5,945 nucleotides of DNA. Source: Tannerella sp. Its GTDB lineage: Bacteria; Bacteroidota; Bacteroidia; Bacteroidales; Tannerellaceae. This document shows, piece by piece, positions 5,830 to 5,945 of this stretch (position 1 is its first letter; every line of letters begins with the position of its first letter). Location: assembly GCA_031263835.1 (NCBI GenBank), contig JAISEZ010000029.1, positions 1 through 5,945 of the forward strand, written 5' to 3'. Made by a program: the position numbers and the translations under genes. Below the pieces are notes generated by a model that was given only the letters and a program-made list of their open reading frames with translations, made no database searches and was not told where the DNA came from.

Positions 5830-5945
5830 CTTAAGTCCGGGACTTCCGGACTTAACTCCGGAACGTCCGGACTTAAGTCCGCGACTTCCGGACTTAAGTC
5901 CGGGACTTCCGTGCTTAAGTCCGGGACTTTCGGACTTAAGTCCGG
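5830..5945. repeat. 21-bp palindromic tandem repeat array, truncated by window end
   Basis: Five full 21-bp units begin at 5830, 5851, 5872, 5893 and 5914, and a sixth is cut at 5945. The unit is CTTAAGTCCGG followed by GACTTCCGGA. Unit junctions form the 18-bp perfect palindrome TCCGGACTTAAGTCCGGA or close versions of it, and within a unit AAGTC-CGG-GACTT can form a second small hairpin. Differences are confined to single bases (for example CTTAAC and GAACG in unit 2, GCG in unit 3, GTG ending unit 4, TTTCGG in unit 5). The period is a multiple of three, and an ATG at 5827-5829 opens a frame through the array, but coding is unproven. Confidence 0.93.

Noticed and set aside
5830..5945. CRISPR array
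   Set aside because: Units are contiguous with no unique spacers, so this is a tandem repeat and not repeat-spacer architecture.

Overview
The window looks like a moderately GC-rich member of the Bacteroidales (Bacteroidota). Three things point there. Four promoter -7 boxes match the phylum's TAnnTTTG consensus, two of them with a TTTG -33 box at 19-20 bp. Shine-Dalgarno signals in front of the genes are weak or absent. One gene encodes a TonB-dependent receptor with the N-terminal carboxypeptidase-regulatory-like extension typical of this phylum. Genus cannot be fixed from the sequence; GC content and the stable-RNA-like leader would fit a Parabacteroides, Porphyromonadaceae or Dysgonomonadaceae relative.

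Layout. Positions 1-412 hold no protein gene. They carry two near-duplicate leftward promoters exactly 150 bp apart and the start of a leftward transcript that leaves the window. This resembles the leader of a stable RNA (probably rRNA) operon, but no rRNA sequence is inside the window. Positions 413-2827 (minus) encode an 804-residue TonB-dependent outer-membrane receptor. A 107-bp divergent spacer (2828-2934) with two opposed -7 boxes separates it from a rightward cluster. That cluster is a small nitroreductase (2935-3462), a Rossmann/DUF2520 protein (3476-4258), a KdsC-like HAD phosphatase (4255-4776, overlapping the previous gene by ATGA) and a Maf-type nucleotide pyrophosphatase (4845-5441).

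The right part is repeat-rich. Exactly eight tandem 8-bp units of ATTCAANN fill 4781-4844, directly in front of the Maf start. After Maf comes a gene-free tail (5442-5945). It holds GC-rich hairpin-forming sequence, a 115-bp composite element whose ends are inverted copies and which also contains a direct repeat (5703-5817), and a 21-bp tandem array built on a perfect palindrome that runs off the window edge (5830-5945).

Working together: the HAD enzyme probably removes phosphate from KDO-8-phosphate for lipopolysaccharide synthesis. Maf probably hydrolyses non-canonical or pyrimidine nucleoside triphosphates. The nitroreductase and DUF2520 proteins are predicted FMN- and NAD(P)-binding redox proteins of unknown substrate. 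This is a housekeeping cluster, not an obvious defence or mobile system. The least explained material is the set of three unrelated repeat families packed into about 1.2 kb around maf.
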